Counted from the first letter of the stretch, positions 8,763 through 18,434 are shown. The stretch: DNA of 64,000 nucleotides from Paracoccus aminovorans (GCF_001546115.1 NZ_KQ955208.1:1102021-1166020); one strand, 5' to 3'. Made by a program: numbers and translations. The notes: a model not told the origin generated them from the sequence alone.

Positions 8763-9817
8763 CCCCCATCGAACGGCTGGGCCTTGCCGCGCTGCACCGG
8801 CTGGACCCCGAGCGTGCGCATGACCTTTCGATCCTCGCGCTGCAACGCGGGCTGGTTCCCCTGCCCGGCGCGCCCGTCACCTCGCCGCGCCTGCGGCTTC
8901 AGCTGGCCGGCCTCGATCTGCCGAACCCGGTTGGCCTGGCCGCCGGCTACGACAAGAACGCCCGCGCGCTGCCCGCGCTGATGCGTGCAGGCTTCGGCTT
9001 CATCGAGATCGGCGCCGCCACCCCGCGCCCGCAGCCAGGCAACCCCAAGCCGCGCCTGTTCCGCCTGACCCAGGACCGCGCCATCATCAACCGCTTCGGC
9101 TTCAACAACGAAGGCGCGCAAGCCATCGCCCAACGCTTGGCCCGGCGCCCCGCCGGCATCCCTGTCGGGCTGAACATCGGCGCGAACAAGGACAGCACCG
9201 ACCGCAGCGCCGATTTCGCCGAAGTCGTGCGCATCGCCGGCGCCCATGCCGATTTCCTGACCGTCAATGTCTCGTCCCCGAACACCGAAAAGCTGCGCGA
9301 CCTGCAAGGCCCGCAGGCTCTGGCCGCGCTTCTGCAAGGCGTGCTGGCCGCGCGCGATGGCCTGCCGAACCGCCCGCCTGTCTTCATCAAGATCGCCCCG
9401 GACCTCGACGACGCAGGGCTGGCCGACATCGCCGCCGTGGCGCTGGCCGCGCCGGTCGATGCGATCATCGCGACCAATACGACGCTGTCGCGCGCCGGCC
9501 TCACCGCGCCCCACGCAAGCGAGGCCGGCGGCCTTTCCGGCGCGCCGATCTTCGACCGCGCGACCCGCGTGCTCGCCCGTCTCTACCGCGAAACGCAGGG
9601 CCGCGTGCCGCTGATCGGCGTCGGCGGCATCGGCTCGTCCGAGCAGGCCTGGCAAAAGCTCCGCGCCGGTGCCTCGGCTGTGCAGGTCTATTCCGCGCTG
9701 ATCTACCAAGGGTTTTCGCTGGCCGCAGAAATCGCACGCGACATCGACGCCCGGCTCGCGCGCGAAAAGCTCACGCTGGCCGAACTGACCGGCAGCGGCA
9801 ACGCCGACTGGCTCTAG
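8759..9817 (+). CDS. pyrD: dihydroorotate dehydrogenase (quinone), class 2
   Basis: Fourth step of UMP biosynthesis: oxidation of dihydroorotate to orotate with electrons passed to membrane quinone. The 352 residues form a TIM barrel binding FMN. Seen are the N-terminal amphipathic extension of class 2 enzymes, [12 protein letters not shown], the [11 protein letters not shown] motif with the catalytic serine (Ser172/173), and the phosphate-binding LIGVGGIGS. The ATG overlaps the DUF952 stop. At its 3' end the stop codon TAG and the cysE stop share the palindrome CTAG. Confidence 0.96.
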   Translation: MTPIERLGLAALHRLDPERAHDLSILALQRGLVPLPGAPVTSPRLRLQLAGLDLPNPVGLAAGYDKNARALPALMRAGFGFIEIGAATPRPQPGNPKPRLFRLTQDRAIINRFGFNNEGAQAIAQRLARRPAGIPVGLNIGANKDSTDRSADFAEVVRIAGAHADFLTVNVSSPNTEKLRDLQGPQALAALLQGVLAARDGLPNRPPVFIKIAPDLDDAGLADIAAVALAAPVDAIIATNTTLSRAGLTAPHASEAGGLSGAPIFDRATRVLARLYRETQGRVPLIGVGGIGSSEQAWQKLRAGASAVQVYSALIYQGFSLAAEIARDIDARLAREKLTLAELTGSGNADWL

Positions 9818-10653
9818 AACAGGTCCTCGTGGCCCAGCAGCTGGTTCATGCTGCTGGAAGGCTCGGAACAGCCCGCATCGCCCACGATCCGCGCCGGCAC
9901 GCCGGCCACGGTCTTGCAGGGCGGCACCTCGCTCAGCACCACCGAGCCGGCGGCGATGCGCGAATGATGCCCGACGCGGATATTGCCCAGCACCTTGGCG
10001 CCCGCCCCGATCATCACGCCATTGCCGATCTTGGGATGGCGGTCGCCGTCTTCCTTGCCGGTGCCGCCCAGCGTCACCGAATGCAGCATGGACACGTCGT
10101 TGCCGACCACGGCCGTCTCGCCGATGACGATGGAATGGGCATGGTCGATCATCACCCCGGTGCCGATCCGGGCAGCCGGGTGGATATCGACGCCAAAAAC
10201 CTCGGAACAACGCATCTGCACGAAATAGGCCATGTCGCGCCGGCCCTGCTCCCACAGCCAATGGCCGATGCGATAGGCTTGCAGCGCCTGATAGCCCTTG
10301 AAGAACAGGATGGGCTGCATCAGCCGATGCGTGGCCGGGTCGCGCTCATAGACCGCCAGCAGGTCGCCCTGCGCCGCGGCCGACAGCTCCGGCGACCGCG
10401 CAAAGGCGTCGTCCGCGATCTCGCGCAGGATCTGCTCGCTCATCTCGCGCGAGGCCAGCTTCAGCGAAAAGCGATAGGCCAGCGCCGCCTCGAAGGTCGC
10501 GTGATGCAGCAGCCCGGCATGGATCAGCGCGCCCAGCAGCGGCTCGTCGCGCACGGCGATGCGCGCCTCGCGCTGGATGCGCCCCCAGACCGAATCGCGC
10601 GGAGCGTCGCGCATGTCGGAAAGCGGCTCGATCATGTCTTTTTGCAGGTTCAT
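9814..10653 (-). CDS. cysE: serine O-acetyltransferase
   Basis: Makes O-acetylserine from serine and acetyl-CoA, the first committed step of cysteine synthesis. An N-terminal helical domain is followed by the left-handed beta-helix of hexapeptide repeats ([21 protein letters not shown], then [14 protein letters not shown], then [11 protein letters not shown]). The Met at 10653 ([10 protein letters not shown], about 279 residues) was chosen because the alternative Met at 10677 lies inside a 14-bp hairpin arm. It faces the GTA cluster end and converges on pyrD with a 4-bp overlap of stop codons. The C-terminal tail probably mediates cysteine synthase binding and feedback inhibition, as in the family. 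Confidence 0.94.
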   Translation of the reverse strand: MNLQKDMIEPLSDMRDAPRDSVWGRIQREARIAVRDEPLLGALIHAGLLHHATFEAALAYRFSLKLASREMSEQILREIADDAFARSPELSAAAQGDLLAVYERDPATHRLMQPILFFKGYQALQAYRIGHWLWEQGRRDMAYFVQMRCSEVFGVDIHPAARIGTGVMIDHAHSIVIGETAVVGNDVSMLHSVTLGGTGKEDGDRHPKIGNGVMIGAGAKVLGNIRVGHHSRIAAGSVVLSEVPPCKTVAGVPARIVGDAGCSEPSSSMNQLLGHEDLF

Positions 10654-10662
10654 TCGGGGCCC

Positions 10663-10705
10663 GCCCGTCAGTTTCATCCTTCATTCTTAACTGAAACCGA
10701 CGGGC
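10663..10705. other. long inverted repeat between the GTA cluster and cysE
   Basis: Two 14-nt arms (10663-10676 and 10692-10705) pair at 13 of 14 positions around a 15-nt loop. There is no T-run on either strand. It lies 11 bp after the last gene of the GTA cluster and just before the cysE start, so it may end GTA transcripts, stabilise their 3' ends or modulate cysE translation. Confidence 0.5.
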
Positions 10706-10716
10706 GCGAAAAGCCG

Positions 10717-11439
10717 TCAGTCGGGCAGCCGCAACTCCCACCAATGCAGGACCAGCCGCACCCGGCCGCCGGCGAATTGACCGCCGGTCGCGGTCAGGCG
10801 CAGGGCGGCCGGCTGCCAGAATACGACCGGAGGCGACAGAAGCCCGCGCGCCCAAGACCCCTGCGCCTTGCCCAGGCCCTGCCCGAACTGGCGCAAGCTG
10901 TCGGCGGTGCCCTCGGTTCCCAGCGTCCACGAAGTCGCGCTGCCGGTGATCGCCTGCTGCACCCGTCCGGTGACGCCGATGACCAGCGCCCCCGCCGGAA
11001 TCATCATCGAGCTCTCGGACCAGGCGCCCGCGCCCAGCGTCACGTCCTCGGACATCTGCCGTGCGATCATGCCCGAGCCATGCTGGCCCAGCGTCACCGC
11101 CCCCGGCACCCAGGCGGCACCGTCATGGATCGCCGCCACCCCCTGATCGGCGATCACCGCGCGCCGGCCATAGCCGGGCTGGACGAAGATCCAGCCGCCA
11201 TTGGCGCCGATGGCGACCTTGCCGCTCTGCCCTTCCCAGGCGTTGACGGCACCCTGCGGCACGCCCCAGCACAGCCCGTCCACCACCGTTTCGGGCGGCG
11301 TGGTGCGGGTCAGGCTCTGCAGCACCAGGTCCAGCTGCCCGTCCAGGCGCATCAGCGCGTCATTCACCGTGACATGCTTCTGCGCCTGGGCCGGCAGCAG
11401 CAGCGGCAGGTCGCAATTCGCGGTCGTGTTCTCAGGCAT
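10717..11439 (-). CDS. DUF2793 protein at the distal end of the GTA cluster
   Basis: A 240-residue protein of the DUF2793 type. It opens with NCDLPLLLPAQAQKHVTVNDALMRLD, the usual start of this family, and continues as a beta-rich region with VQPGYGRRAVIADQGVAAIHDGAAWV. Such proteins are found beside GTAs and phages and are thought to be appendage (tail fibre or head-spike) components. In R. capsulatus, spike genes needed for receptor binding lie outside the main cluster, so the presence of one directly after g15 is worth noting. It overlaps g15 by 8 bp. The function is inferred from family and position only. Confidence 0.8.
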   Translation of the reverse strand: MPENTTANCDLPLLLPAQAQKHVTVNDALMRLDGQLDLVLQSLTRTTPPETVVDGLCWGVPQGAVNAWEGQSGKVAIGANGGWIFVQPGYGRRAVIADQGVAAIHDGAAWVPGAVTLGQHGSGMIARQMSEDVTLGAGAWSESSMMIPAGALVIGVTGRVQQAITGSATSWTLGTEGTADSLRQFGQGLGKAQGSWARGLLSPPVVFWQPAALRLTATGGQFAGGRVRLVLHWWELRLPD

Positions 11440-14400
11440 CGATCATCCTCCTAGCAAACGGCCCAGCCCCGAACGTGTCGGAAAGCTGCGCCACCTCGAC
11501 GGCGAAATCGCCCCCGGCCATGGCCTGCGTCCAGGCGTTCTCCGGAACCGCCCAGCGCGGCTCTGAAACCACCGCCTGCGCCAGCACCTGCCCGTCCCTG
11601 ACCAGCCGGGCCGAGTAACGCTCCTGCGCCTCGCCCAGCGGCACATCGGGCCCGTCCCAGCCGTCGCCCTGCACCCGGGTGCGCCGGATCCAGGTCACGA
11701 CCCGGCCGGAAATCTCCAGGTGACAGGGCGACAGCGGCCGCAGCCCCGCGCCGCGGAAGGCGGCGGCGATATGGCGATAGCTCGCGTCGTCCGGGCTGCG
11801 CGCCGCCGGCCCGATCCGCCAATGCCGCAGCTGGTTGCGGGCCGAGGGTGGCAGGTCCACCTGCTGCGCCGTCCCGTCCAGCAGCACCACGGTGCTGCCG
11901 GCGGGCCAGACCTCGGGCATGAAGGCATCCGTGCCCGCCTGCCCGCGCAGCCGGATCGCGATCTCCCACACCCCGGCCGAGACCAGACGCGCCTCGGCGA
12001 ATTGCAGCAGCTCCCAACCCTCGGCCGAGCCATCACCGATGGCCATCAGGTTGGCCCCCGACATCAACGCCTCGACGCTCGCTGCTTCCAGGTTGCCGCC
12101 CTTGACCCGGACCCGCAGCGCCGGCCCGCGGTCCCAAACCCCCGGCCGCGCCGCAGACAGCGGCCCCATGGTCACGCCCATGACCGAAGGCGCCGCCACC
12201 GTCATGTTCAGCCCATAGCCGCCGACCTGCTCGGTCGAAACCCAGACCGCCGCCGCGCCCGGCCAGGGCGTCGCCGTCACCGCCAGATGCGGCGCATGCG
12301 GCGCCTCGTCGCCGCGCAGCAGCGGCAGGTCCAGAAACAGCGGCCAGACCGGAATCGGCGGCACGAAGGCCCGTGCCACCGCCTCGCCCTCGACCACCCG
12401 GGCCGGGCGATAGACCCCCGGCTCGACCCGCACGGCATCGACGGTGATCGCGCCGGCACGCTCGATGCGGTCGATGCGCCAGCGCCGCGCCCCGGCACGC
12501 GGCTCGGCCAGCCGCACCACGTCACCCGGGCCAAGATGGCTCAGCGAAGGCGGCAGCGCGAAACGCACCGCATCCCGCGCCACCAGCGACTCCGACAGCC
12601 AGCGCTCGGCCATGGCCTGACCCTCGCCCCGCGTCAGCGCCATCGACAGCTCGCTGTCCGAAACCGCCAGGAACTCCGCCCCCGGCATCAGCGTCTCGGC
12701 CGTGCGGGCGGCGTAATCCGCCCCCGCCTCGACATGGGTCAGCCGGATGCGCCCGACCATCTCGGCCTCCGCCGCGCGCGAGACCTCGACCGCTTCGACC
12801 TCCTCGGCCAGCGCCATGTCGTCCGGGCCAAGCTCGGCATCGACGCCCGCACCGCGCATGGCAAACACCAGCACGCCGTCGCGCTCGACCGCGTCGAAGC
12901 CATGCGCCAGCATCAGGGGCTGCAAGGCTGCACGCCCGCTTTCCGCCCCGGTCAGGGCATAGCCGCGCACCAGCCCGCGCAGGCCCTCGGTGTCGAATGC
13001 TCGCACCCCCGCCTCGCGGCAGATCTCGGCCACGACATCGGCCAAGGGCACGGCACCGGCACGACCGTTCAGCCAATGCCCCCGCTCCCACGCCGGGCCG
13101 TCCGACCACAGGTCGGTGCGCGCCGGAAATGCCGGATAGGGCCGCGCATCCCAGCACCAGACATGCGCCCGGGCCATGTCAATCATCCGCCCCGCCCCGG
13201 TCCGGCCAAAGGCCGCCCGCGGCGGATTGTTCGACGGATCGCCCCAGAACTCGGTCATGGCGCGGACATAGGCCGCCTGCATCGGATCGTCGCGCCGCCC
13301 GTCCGAGAAATACGGCAGCATCGATTCCGAGCTCATCGCATCCAGGAACTTGTTGGGCTGGTTGGTGCCCTTGTCCAGCGCCGCGCAACCCATCTCGGTG
13401 AACCAGATCGGCTTTGACCGAGGCTGCCACGCCGTCGCCTGCGCCTGCCTGGCGCCGCCGATGCGGTTGCGATGCTCGCTCAACCACCAGTTGCGGATGT
13501 CCTTGTAGCGCCAGACCCAATGCTCGCCATGCGCGCCATCGACGATCGGCGTGCGCAACTGCATGGTCCGGTCTAGGTCGCGGGCGTAATACCAGTCGTA
13601 ACCCTCGCCCCCCGCGACATTGGCGCGCAGATAGTCCGGGTTGTCGATCCGCTTCCAGCCGGCGTCCAGATGGTCCTCACCCTCGCGCCAGTCGGACAGA
13701 GGCATGTAATTGTCGATGCCGATGAAGTCGATGTTCTCGTCGGCCCACAGCGGGTCCAGATGGAAATGCACGTCGCCATTGCCGGGATGATGGCCGAAAT
13801 ATTCCGACCAGTCGGCGGCATAGCCGATCTTGACCGCCTCGCCCAGAATGCCGCGCACATCCGCCGCCAGCCGCCGCAACTGCTGCACCGCCGGAAAGCT
13901 GTTCCCCGCCGCCATGATCGTGGTCAGCCCGATCATCTCGGAGCCGATCAGAAAGGCGTCGATCCCGCCCGCCGCGGCGCAAAGATGCGCATAATGCAGG
14001 ATGAAGCGGCGATAGGACCACTCCTCCGGCCCATTGTAGCTGATGATCTCGCCATTGCGCGAGAAATGCCCGACCTCGGCCGCGCCGAAGAAGCGCGCGA
14101 CCTCGGCCGCAGCCGCCGCCGTGCCGGCCGGACTGCCCTCGCGTCCCGCCGCAATGCTGGTGGTGATGCGCCCGCGCCAAGGCATGACCGGCTGATCACC
14201 CGCACCGCTCCACGGATCGGGGCGGCCATTGTTCGCCAGTTGCTCCATCAGGATGAACGGATAGAACACCGCCTTACGCCCGCCCTCGGCGATGGCCCGC
14301 AGCGCCTGGATGGCCGAGCCGTCCGCCGGCGTGCCGCCATAGATCGGCCGGTCGTTCACCCGCGCGACCTCGGCCGCGCCGCTGCGCCCGACCCCGCCCG

Positions 14401-15322
14401 CGCGCCAGGCCATTTCGCGCCCGTCCCGCGACAGGTCCTCGACCTTGGGCCGAACCGTGCATTCACCGACCCGCAGGTCGTCGCCGAACCAGGACACCAC
14501 CAGCGAGATCGAGCCGACATTGGGCAGTTCGCGCCCCAACACCCGCATCGAGGCCTGGAAATCCGTCGGCGCCAGCGCGGTGTTGTGGTTGATGACCTGG
14601 GTCTCGCCCAGGCCCTTGTCATAGCTGACCGCCTGGGTCGCCAACGAATATTCGCCGGTGCCCGGGATCATCGCCACGGCCCGCACCTCGCGCGACAGCC
14701 CGCGGCCCTGTTTCGCCGCGCGCGTCACCTCAAAGGACAGCTGCGGCACGCGATTGCCCCATTTCTCCAGCGCCAGATCCTCGAAGACGACATAGGCGAT
14801 GCCGCGATAGGCCGGCGCCGCGTCACCCTCTTGCGCGGCGATCACCGGGTCGGGCAGCTGCGCCTCGTCGCCCGGATAGACGCGCATGTTCAGATCATCG
14901 GCCGCGACCTCCTCGCCATCGGCCCAGACCCGGCCGATGCCCAGGATCGGCCCTTCGCAGATCGCCAGCGCGAAGCTCAGCCGATAGCTGATCGAGGTCA
15001 CGCTGGGGCCCGTGCCCTTGCCGCCGCCCTGCTTGCGCCGCACCTCGACCAGAGGCCCGGCCCAGATCGCATGGCCCGGCACCCGCATCTGTCCCCACAG
15101 CCGCGGGATCGGCGTGCCCTCGCCTGCGGTCTGGATGCGCATGCGGTCCACGCGGCCGGTCTCGACCGCCTTCGAGCCCGAGCCCAGCAGGCGCTGGTCG
15201 ATGACCCGGCCCAGGGTGGCGCCCACGGCCCGGCCGATGACGGCACCCGAAAGCCCAAGAATCGTGCCGCCGAAGCCGGCCCCCACCGATGCCCCGACCG
15301 CCGACAGCAGAATCGTCGCCAT
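11432..15322 (-). CDS. GTA g15: baseplate/host-specificity megatron protein
   Basis: A 1296-residue tail-tip protein, the largest in the cluster. A glycine-rich hydrophobic N-terminus (GASVGAGFGGTILGLSGAVIG) is followed by tail-hub-like beta domains. From about residue 420 there is a TIM-barrel glycosidase-like domain (HYAHLCAAAGGIDAFLIGSEMIG, IDFIGIDNYMPLSDWREGED, KPIWFTEMGCAALDKG), the GTA TIM-barrel domain. C-terminal phage-tail-hub domains follow. The acidic residues in IGSEM and TEMG are placed like the catalytic pair of glycoside hydrolases, suggesting a role in cell-wall or capsule penetration. Length matches R. capsulatus g15 well. It lies 18 bp after g14 and overlaps the DUF2793 gene. 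Confidence 0.95.
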   Translation of the reverse strand: MATILLSAVGASVGAGFGGTILGLSGAVIGRAVGATLGRVIDQRLLGSGSKAVETGRVDRMRIQTAGEGTPIPRLWGQMRVPGHAIWAGPLVEVRRKQGGGKGTGPSVTSISYRLSFALAICEGPILGIGRVWADGEEVAADDLNMRVYPGDEAQLPDPVIAAQEGDAAPAYRGIAYVVFEDLALEKWGNRVPQLSFEVTRAAKQGRGLSREVRAVAMIPGTGEYSLATQAVSYDKGLGETQVINHNTALAPTDFQASMRVLGRELPNVGSISLVVSWFGDDLRVGECTVRPKVEDLSRDGREMAWRAGGVGRSGAAEVARVNDRPIYGGTPADGSAIQALRAIAEGGRKAVFYPFILMEQLANNGRPDPWSGAGDQPVMPWRGRITTSIAAGREGSPAGTAAAAAEVARFFGAAEVGHFSRNGEIISYNGPEEWSYRRFILHYAHLCAAAGGIDAFLIGSEMIGLTTIMAAGNSFPAVQQLRRLAADVRGILGEAVKIGYAADWSEYFGHHPGNGDVHFHLDPLWADENIDFIGIDNYMPLSDWREGEDHLDAGWKRIDNPDYLRANVAGGEGYDWYYARDLDRTMQLRTPIVDGAHGEHWVWRYKDIRNWWLSEHRNRIGGARQAQATAWQPRSKPIWFTEMGCAALDKGTNQPNKFLDAMSSESMLPYFSDGRRDDPMQAAYVRAMTEFWGDPSNNPPRAAFGRTGAGRMIDMARAHVWCWDARPYPAFPARTDLWSDGPAWERGHWLNGRAGAVPLADVVAEICREAGVRAFDTEGLRGLVRGYALTGAESGRAALQPLMLAHGFDAVERDGVLVFAMRGAGVDAELGPDDMALAEEVEAVEVSRAAEAEMVGRIRLTHVEAGADYAARTAETLMPGAEFLAVSDSELSMALTRGEGQAMAERWLSESLVARDAVRFALPPSLSHLGPGDVVRLAEPRAGARRWRIDRIERAGAITVDAVRVEPGVYRPARVVEGEAVARAFVPPIPVWPLFLDLPLLRGDEAPHAPHLAVTATPWPGAAAVWVSTEQVGGYGLNMTVAAPSVMGVTMGPLSAARPGVWDRGPALRVRVKGGNLEAASVEALMSGANLMAIGDGSAEGWELLQFAEARLVSAGVWEIAIRLRGQAGTDAFMPEVWPAGSTVVLLDGTAQQVDLPPSARNQLRHWRIGPAARSPDDASYRHIAAAFRGAGLRPLSPCHLEISGRVVTWIRRTRVQGDGWDGPDVPLGEAQERYSARLVRDGQVLAQAVVSEPRWAVPENAWTQAMAGGDFAVEVAQLSDTFGAGPFARRMIDA

Positions 15323-15340
15323 TGCGCCCTCACCTTTCCC

Positions 15341-15763
15341 TTACAGCGGCGGAAACCGGAACCGCCCGGCGATCCGCGCTCGCCACGGCGCCGACAGCGG
15401 GCTTTCGACCACGCCATGCCGGTCATAGGCATGGACGAAGCTCGGCGCCGCGCCGGTTTCCGCCAGAATTCCCATATGCTTGGCGACCGCCCCGACCCTC
15501 ATGCGAAAGATCAGCACATCGCCCGGCTGCTCGTCCGGGGCCGGCCGCAGCAAGCGACCGGCCCCACCCAGCAGCAACTCGCTCCCGCCGGCCTCGCCCC
15601 AGTCGGGGGTATAGGCCGGCATCCTCTCGGGTTCGGGGCCATAAAGCTCGCGCCAGACGCCCCGCACCAGCCCCAGGCAATCCGTCCCGACACCCTTGAC
15701 CGAGCATTGATGCACGTAAGGCGTCCCGATCCAGGCCCGGGCGGCATCGACCACCACGCTCAT
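15341..15763 (-). CDS. GTA g14: NlpC/P60-type cell-wall peptidase
   Basis: A 140-residue NlpC/P60 peptidase carried at the tail tip, expected to cleave peptidoglycan peptides during DNA delivery. The catalytic Cys is in GVGTDCLGLVRGVW (Cys29), and the His is in AKHMGIL (His96). It begins MSVVVDAARAWIGTPYVHQ, as is usual for these enzymes. The ATG overlaps the g13 stop by 4 bp. A much longer frame upstream is a shadow of g13 and was discarded. Confidence 0.93.
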   Translation of the reverse strand: MSVVVDAARAWIGTPYVHQCSVKGVGTDCLGLVRGVWRELYGPEPERMPAYTPDWGEAGGSELLLGGAGRLLRPAPDEQPGDVLIFRMRVGAVAKHMGILAETGAAPSFVHAYDRHGVVESPLSAPWRARIAGRFRFPPL

Positions 15764-16581
15764 CGGTTCACCTTGGGCGCGATCAGCCAGTCCTCGGGCG
15801 GCAGATGCGGAAAGCCGCGAAAGTTCAGATAGTTCAGGAACTTCATGCGGCAGGTCTCGCCCCGCTTGTCGCAACCCGCGATCAGCTTGACGCGGTCGCC
15901 GGCGGCCGGATGGATGCCAAGCCCGGTCCAAAGCTCGACCTCGCGCCGCCCGCCGGCGGCGGCCAGGTCGATCTTGACCATGCCCGACAGCCCCTGCGCC
16001 ACACCCGACAGCACCAGCAGCCGGCCATGCTCGAACCAGCGGGCATCCAGGCCCGAGACCCCGGACAACACGAAACGCTGCCCGTCCTCGACCGATTGCA
16101 CCACGCCCTCGGCCGAATAGCCCGCCCGCGTCAGATCGAACCGGCACATGCCATCCCCAAGCTCGGCCGAGCAGCGGGGGTGATAGACCCGCCCCTGGCC
16201 CCGGTTCAGCGGCTCGGACAGCCCGCGCAACTCGGCCCGAAAGGCCGCGCCGCTGCGCACCACCTCGCCCAGGTGACCGCGAAAGATCAGCCGTCGGTTG
16301 GCGGTATCGGCCCAGTCCACCTCCCACAGCCGCACGTCGGCCGCGTCCCAGCGCCCGGCCATCAGATCGGCCTCGGTGATCGCCGTGTCGGACAGCGCCC
16401 CCACCGCCTCGCTGTTGTCCACCGACAGGCCCGAGCTTTGCACCACCGCCCGCGCCGTCAGCCCGCTGTCGGGGCGAAAGGCAATGCCGTCGAAGGCCAG
16501 CGCCCGGTCGTGGTCGGTAAAGCCCAGCACCAGCCCGTCGCTGCGGGAAACCGCCCAGGCCCGCGCAATCGTCTCGCTCAT
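15760..16581 (-). CDS. GTA g13: DUF2163 phage hub protein
   Basis: A 273-residue baseplate hub protein of the DUF2163 / phage BR0599 family. The beginning ARAWAVSRSDGLVLGFTDHDRAL is characteristic. The C-terminal half contains a cysteine set (CDKRGETCRMKF plus CSAELGDGMCRF) that in R. capsulatus g13 coordinates an iron-sulfur cluster in the hub. The start at 16581 gives a 4-bp overlap with g12 upstream, and the stop overlaps g14. Confidence 0.93.
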   Translation of the reverse strand: MSETIARAWAVSRSDGLVLGFTDHDRALAFDGIAFRPDSGLTARAVVQSSGLSVDNSEAVGALSDTAITEADLMAGRWDAADVRLWEVDWADTANRRLIFRGHLGEVVRSGAAFRAELRGLSEPLNRGQGRVYHPRCSAELGDGMCRFDLTRAGYSAEGVVQSVEDGQRFVLSGVSGLDARWFEHGRLLVLSGVAQGLSGMVKIDLAAAGGRREVELWTGLGIHPAAGDRVKLIAGCDKRGETCRMKFLNYLNFRGFPHLPPEDWLIAPKVNR

Positions 16582-17210
16582 ATCCGCACCTCGACCACCG
16601 GCACCTGCGGCAGGTCCCCCGCCTGGAAGGACGAGACCGAGACCGCGATCCGGTCCGTATCGAAGCGCACCGGCACGTCGAACTCGAACCCGGCCGTCAC
16701 CACCGCCCCCGCATCGGGCGGCACGGCAAAGCTGATCTCGCCGCTCGCCAGATCGACCGTGAAATCGACCCCTTCGCGCTTCTCGACAGCCCCGACCCCG
16801 GCCAATACCGAGCCCTCGACCGGCTTCGCCACCGGCCGCCAATAGCGCGCCGGACCCGAGGCATAGGCCTTGCGCAGCGCAAACACCCGCTGCACCCCGT
16901 CGCCCACACCCAGATCCTGGTCCAGATGGCTCGGCGCCACGCTGGGCGCGCAGGATTTGAAATCCGCCCAATCCTTCCAGCGAAAGCCGTGCATCTGCCC
17001 GGCCCGCGCCTCGAAGAAGGCGATCAGCGCCGCCACGTCGTCCAGAGAGCGCAGCCCCAGCCCGGCGTCATAGCGCCGGCGCGAATGCGCCCAAGGCGTG
17101 CGGCGTTCCTCGTGGCCGTTGGTCAGCGTCACGATCTCGGTGCGCCGTTCCGGCCCGCCGACCGAGCCGAAGGACAGGTTCGCCGGGAACCTGATCTCGT
17201 GAAAAGCCAT
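16578..17210 (-). CDS. GTA g12: DUF2460 distal tail protein
   Basis: A 210-residue distal tail protein of the DUF2460 family. It begins FHEIRFPANLSFGSVGGPERRTEIV and contains GHEERRTPWAHSRRRYDAG and FEARAGQMHGFRWKDWADFKS, all typical. It caps the end of the tail tube and connects it to the baseplate hub. It overlaps g13 by 4 bp and follows g11 by 3 bp. Confidence 0.95.
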   Translation of the reverse strand: MAFHEIRFPANLSFGSVGGPERRTEIVTLTNGHEERRTPWAHSRRRYDAGLGLRSLDDVAALIAFFEARAGQMHGFRWKDWADFKSCAPSVAPSHLDQDLGVGDGVQRVFALRKAYASGPARYWRPVAKPVEGSVLAGVGAVEKREGVDFTVDLASGEISFAVPPDAGAVVTAGFEFDVPVRFDTDRIAVSVSSFQAGDLPQVPVVEVRI

Positions 17211-17213
17211 GGA

Positions 17214-17882
17214 TCACCCGTTCCTTTCGCCGCGCGCCAAGAGCCGCCCCAGTTGCGAGGCGATCTGGCTCTGGCTGCGCTGGAACCCCGTCACGTCCGG
17301 GGTCGAGACATTGAAGGTCACGTTCACTGCCCGGCCGCCGCCACCAGCCGCCGCAACGCCCAGCCGGCCATCGGCGCCACGCCGCAAGGGCATGATCGCC
17401 TCGGCCCCGGCCTCGCCCATCAGCCCGGTCGCGCCGCGCATCGGGAAATAGGTCGGCTGGCTGATCACGCCACCCTTGGCAAAGGGCATCACCCGCCCCT
17501 GCGAGAAGGCCCCGCCATTGGCAAAGGGCAGCGCGCCCGACACCATGCCGTTCACCCCCTGCGCGATCGCGCCCGCCAAGGCCTGCTCGATCGGCTTCAT
17601 CGCCACGGAAAACGCCGTGTCCGCCATGCTGCGCGCGATGCCCTTCAGCGCGTCGCTCAGCTTCAGACCGTCGAAGACCAGGCCCGAGAACGCCCGCCGC
17701 AGGCCGCTGCCGATGCCTTGGGTCAGCGTGCCGACCTCGCGCCCGGTATAGACCATCGACTCGCGCAGCCGGGCCAGTTCGGCCTCGAACTCCGCCGTCA
17801 TGCGGCCGGTCTGGTCCATGCTCTTGCCCAGGTTGACCGGGCCGTCCTCGTCCAGCCGGTCGAATCCGTCCTTGTTCGCCAC
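17214..17882 (-). CDS. GTA g11: tail tape measure protein
   Basis: A 222-residue tape-measure protein, far shorter than those of tailed phages but the usual size for RcGTA, whose tail is short. It has a helical N-terminal half (EAELARLRESMVYTGREVGTLTQG), a central hydrophobic segment, and the conserved GGAFSQGRVMPFAKGGVISQPTYFPM and GLMGEAGAEAIMPLRR motifs of phage tape measures. The start codon is GTG with AAGGAGG 7 nt upstream. It lies downstream of the two tail chaperone genes. Confidence 0.92.
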   Translation of the reverse strand: MANKDGFDRLDEDGPVNLGKSMDQTGRMTAEFEAELARLRESMVYTGREVGTLTQGIGSGLRRAFSGLVFDGLKLSDALKGIARSMADTAFSVAMKPIEQALAGAIAQGVNGMVSGALPFANGGAFSQGRVMPFAKGGVISQPTYFPMRGATGLMGEAGAEAIMPLRRGADGRLGVAAAGGGGRAVNVTFNVSTPDVTGFQRSQSQIASQLGRLLARGERNG

Positions 17883-17906
17883 GACGGCGCCTCCTTCTTC
17901 GATGTT

Positions 17907-18119
17907 TCAGCCTGCTGGCCGGTCGGGATAGCGCGCGACCAGCTCCGCCAGCCTGTCGCGGGTCATCGCCCCGCCCTTGCCCGGCTCGATGCCCAGCATC
18001 AGCGCCAGTTCAGCCGGGGTCAGCGCCCAGAACGCGGCCGGCGTCAGCCCCAGCCCACCCAGCCGCGCCGGCCCGATGCCCATGCGCAGCAGGCCGGGCC
18101 AGTCCAGCCCGGCGCTCAT
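17907..18119 (-). CDS. GTA g10.1: small tail assembly chaperone component
   Basis: A 70-residue protein (MSAGLDWPGLLRMGIGPARLGG, then FWALTPAELALMLG) of the small TAC family placed between g10 and g11 in Rhodobacterales GTAs. In tailed phages this position holds the second part of the tail assembly chaperone that coats the tape measure. The start at 18119 overlaps the g10 stop by 4 bp. Confidence 0.88.
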   Translation of the reverse strand: MSAGLDWPGLLRMGIGPARLGGLGLTPAAFWALTPAELALMLGIEPGKGGAMTRDRLAELVARYPDRPAG

Positions 18120-18433
18120 GTGCCCTCGATGCGGAAGGCCCGCGCCAGCAGCGCCGCCGCGGCATGGGCGGCGCCCACCGGCCCGCCCTTGAACTCGGCC
18201 GCCATCAGCGCGTCCAGGTCGCCCGCCCAACCACCGCCGCGCAATCCCGCGACCAGCACGGCCAGAACGTCGCGGCTGGAAAAGCGGCCGCTCTCGAAGC
18301 GCTCGACCAGCGCGATCATGCTCTCGGCGCCCAGCTCGGCCTCAAGCCCCGCCAGCGCGCCCAGCGTCAGCCTGGCGACATGCGGCCGGCCGTCCAGCAC
18401 GATCTCGACCTCTCCCGCCAGCGGATTGACCAT
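18116..18433 (-). CDS. GTA g10: tail assembly chaperone (TAC) protein
   Basis: A 105-residue protein beginning MVNPLAGEVEIVLDGRPHVARLTLGALAGLE, the start of the GTA gp10 / phage TAC family. The helical C-terminal part carries VLAVLVAGLRGGG. Its ATG overlaps the g9 stop region: the g9 TGA at 18435-18437 is 1 bp from the start codon. Translation of g10 may therefore depend on ribosomes finishing g9, which matters because g9 is interrupted. Confidence 0.9.
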   Translation of the reverse strand: MVNPLAGEVEIVLDGRPHVARLTLGALAGLEAELGAESMIALVERFESGRFSSRDVLAVLVAGLRGGGWAGDLDALMAAEFKGGPVGAAHAAAALLARAFRIEGT

Positions 18434-18434
18434 C

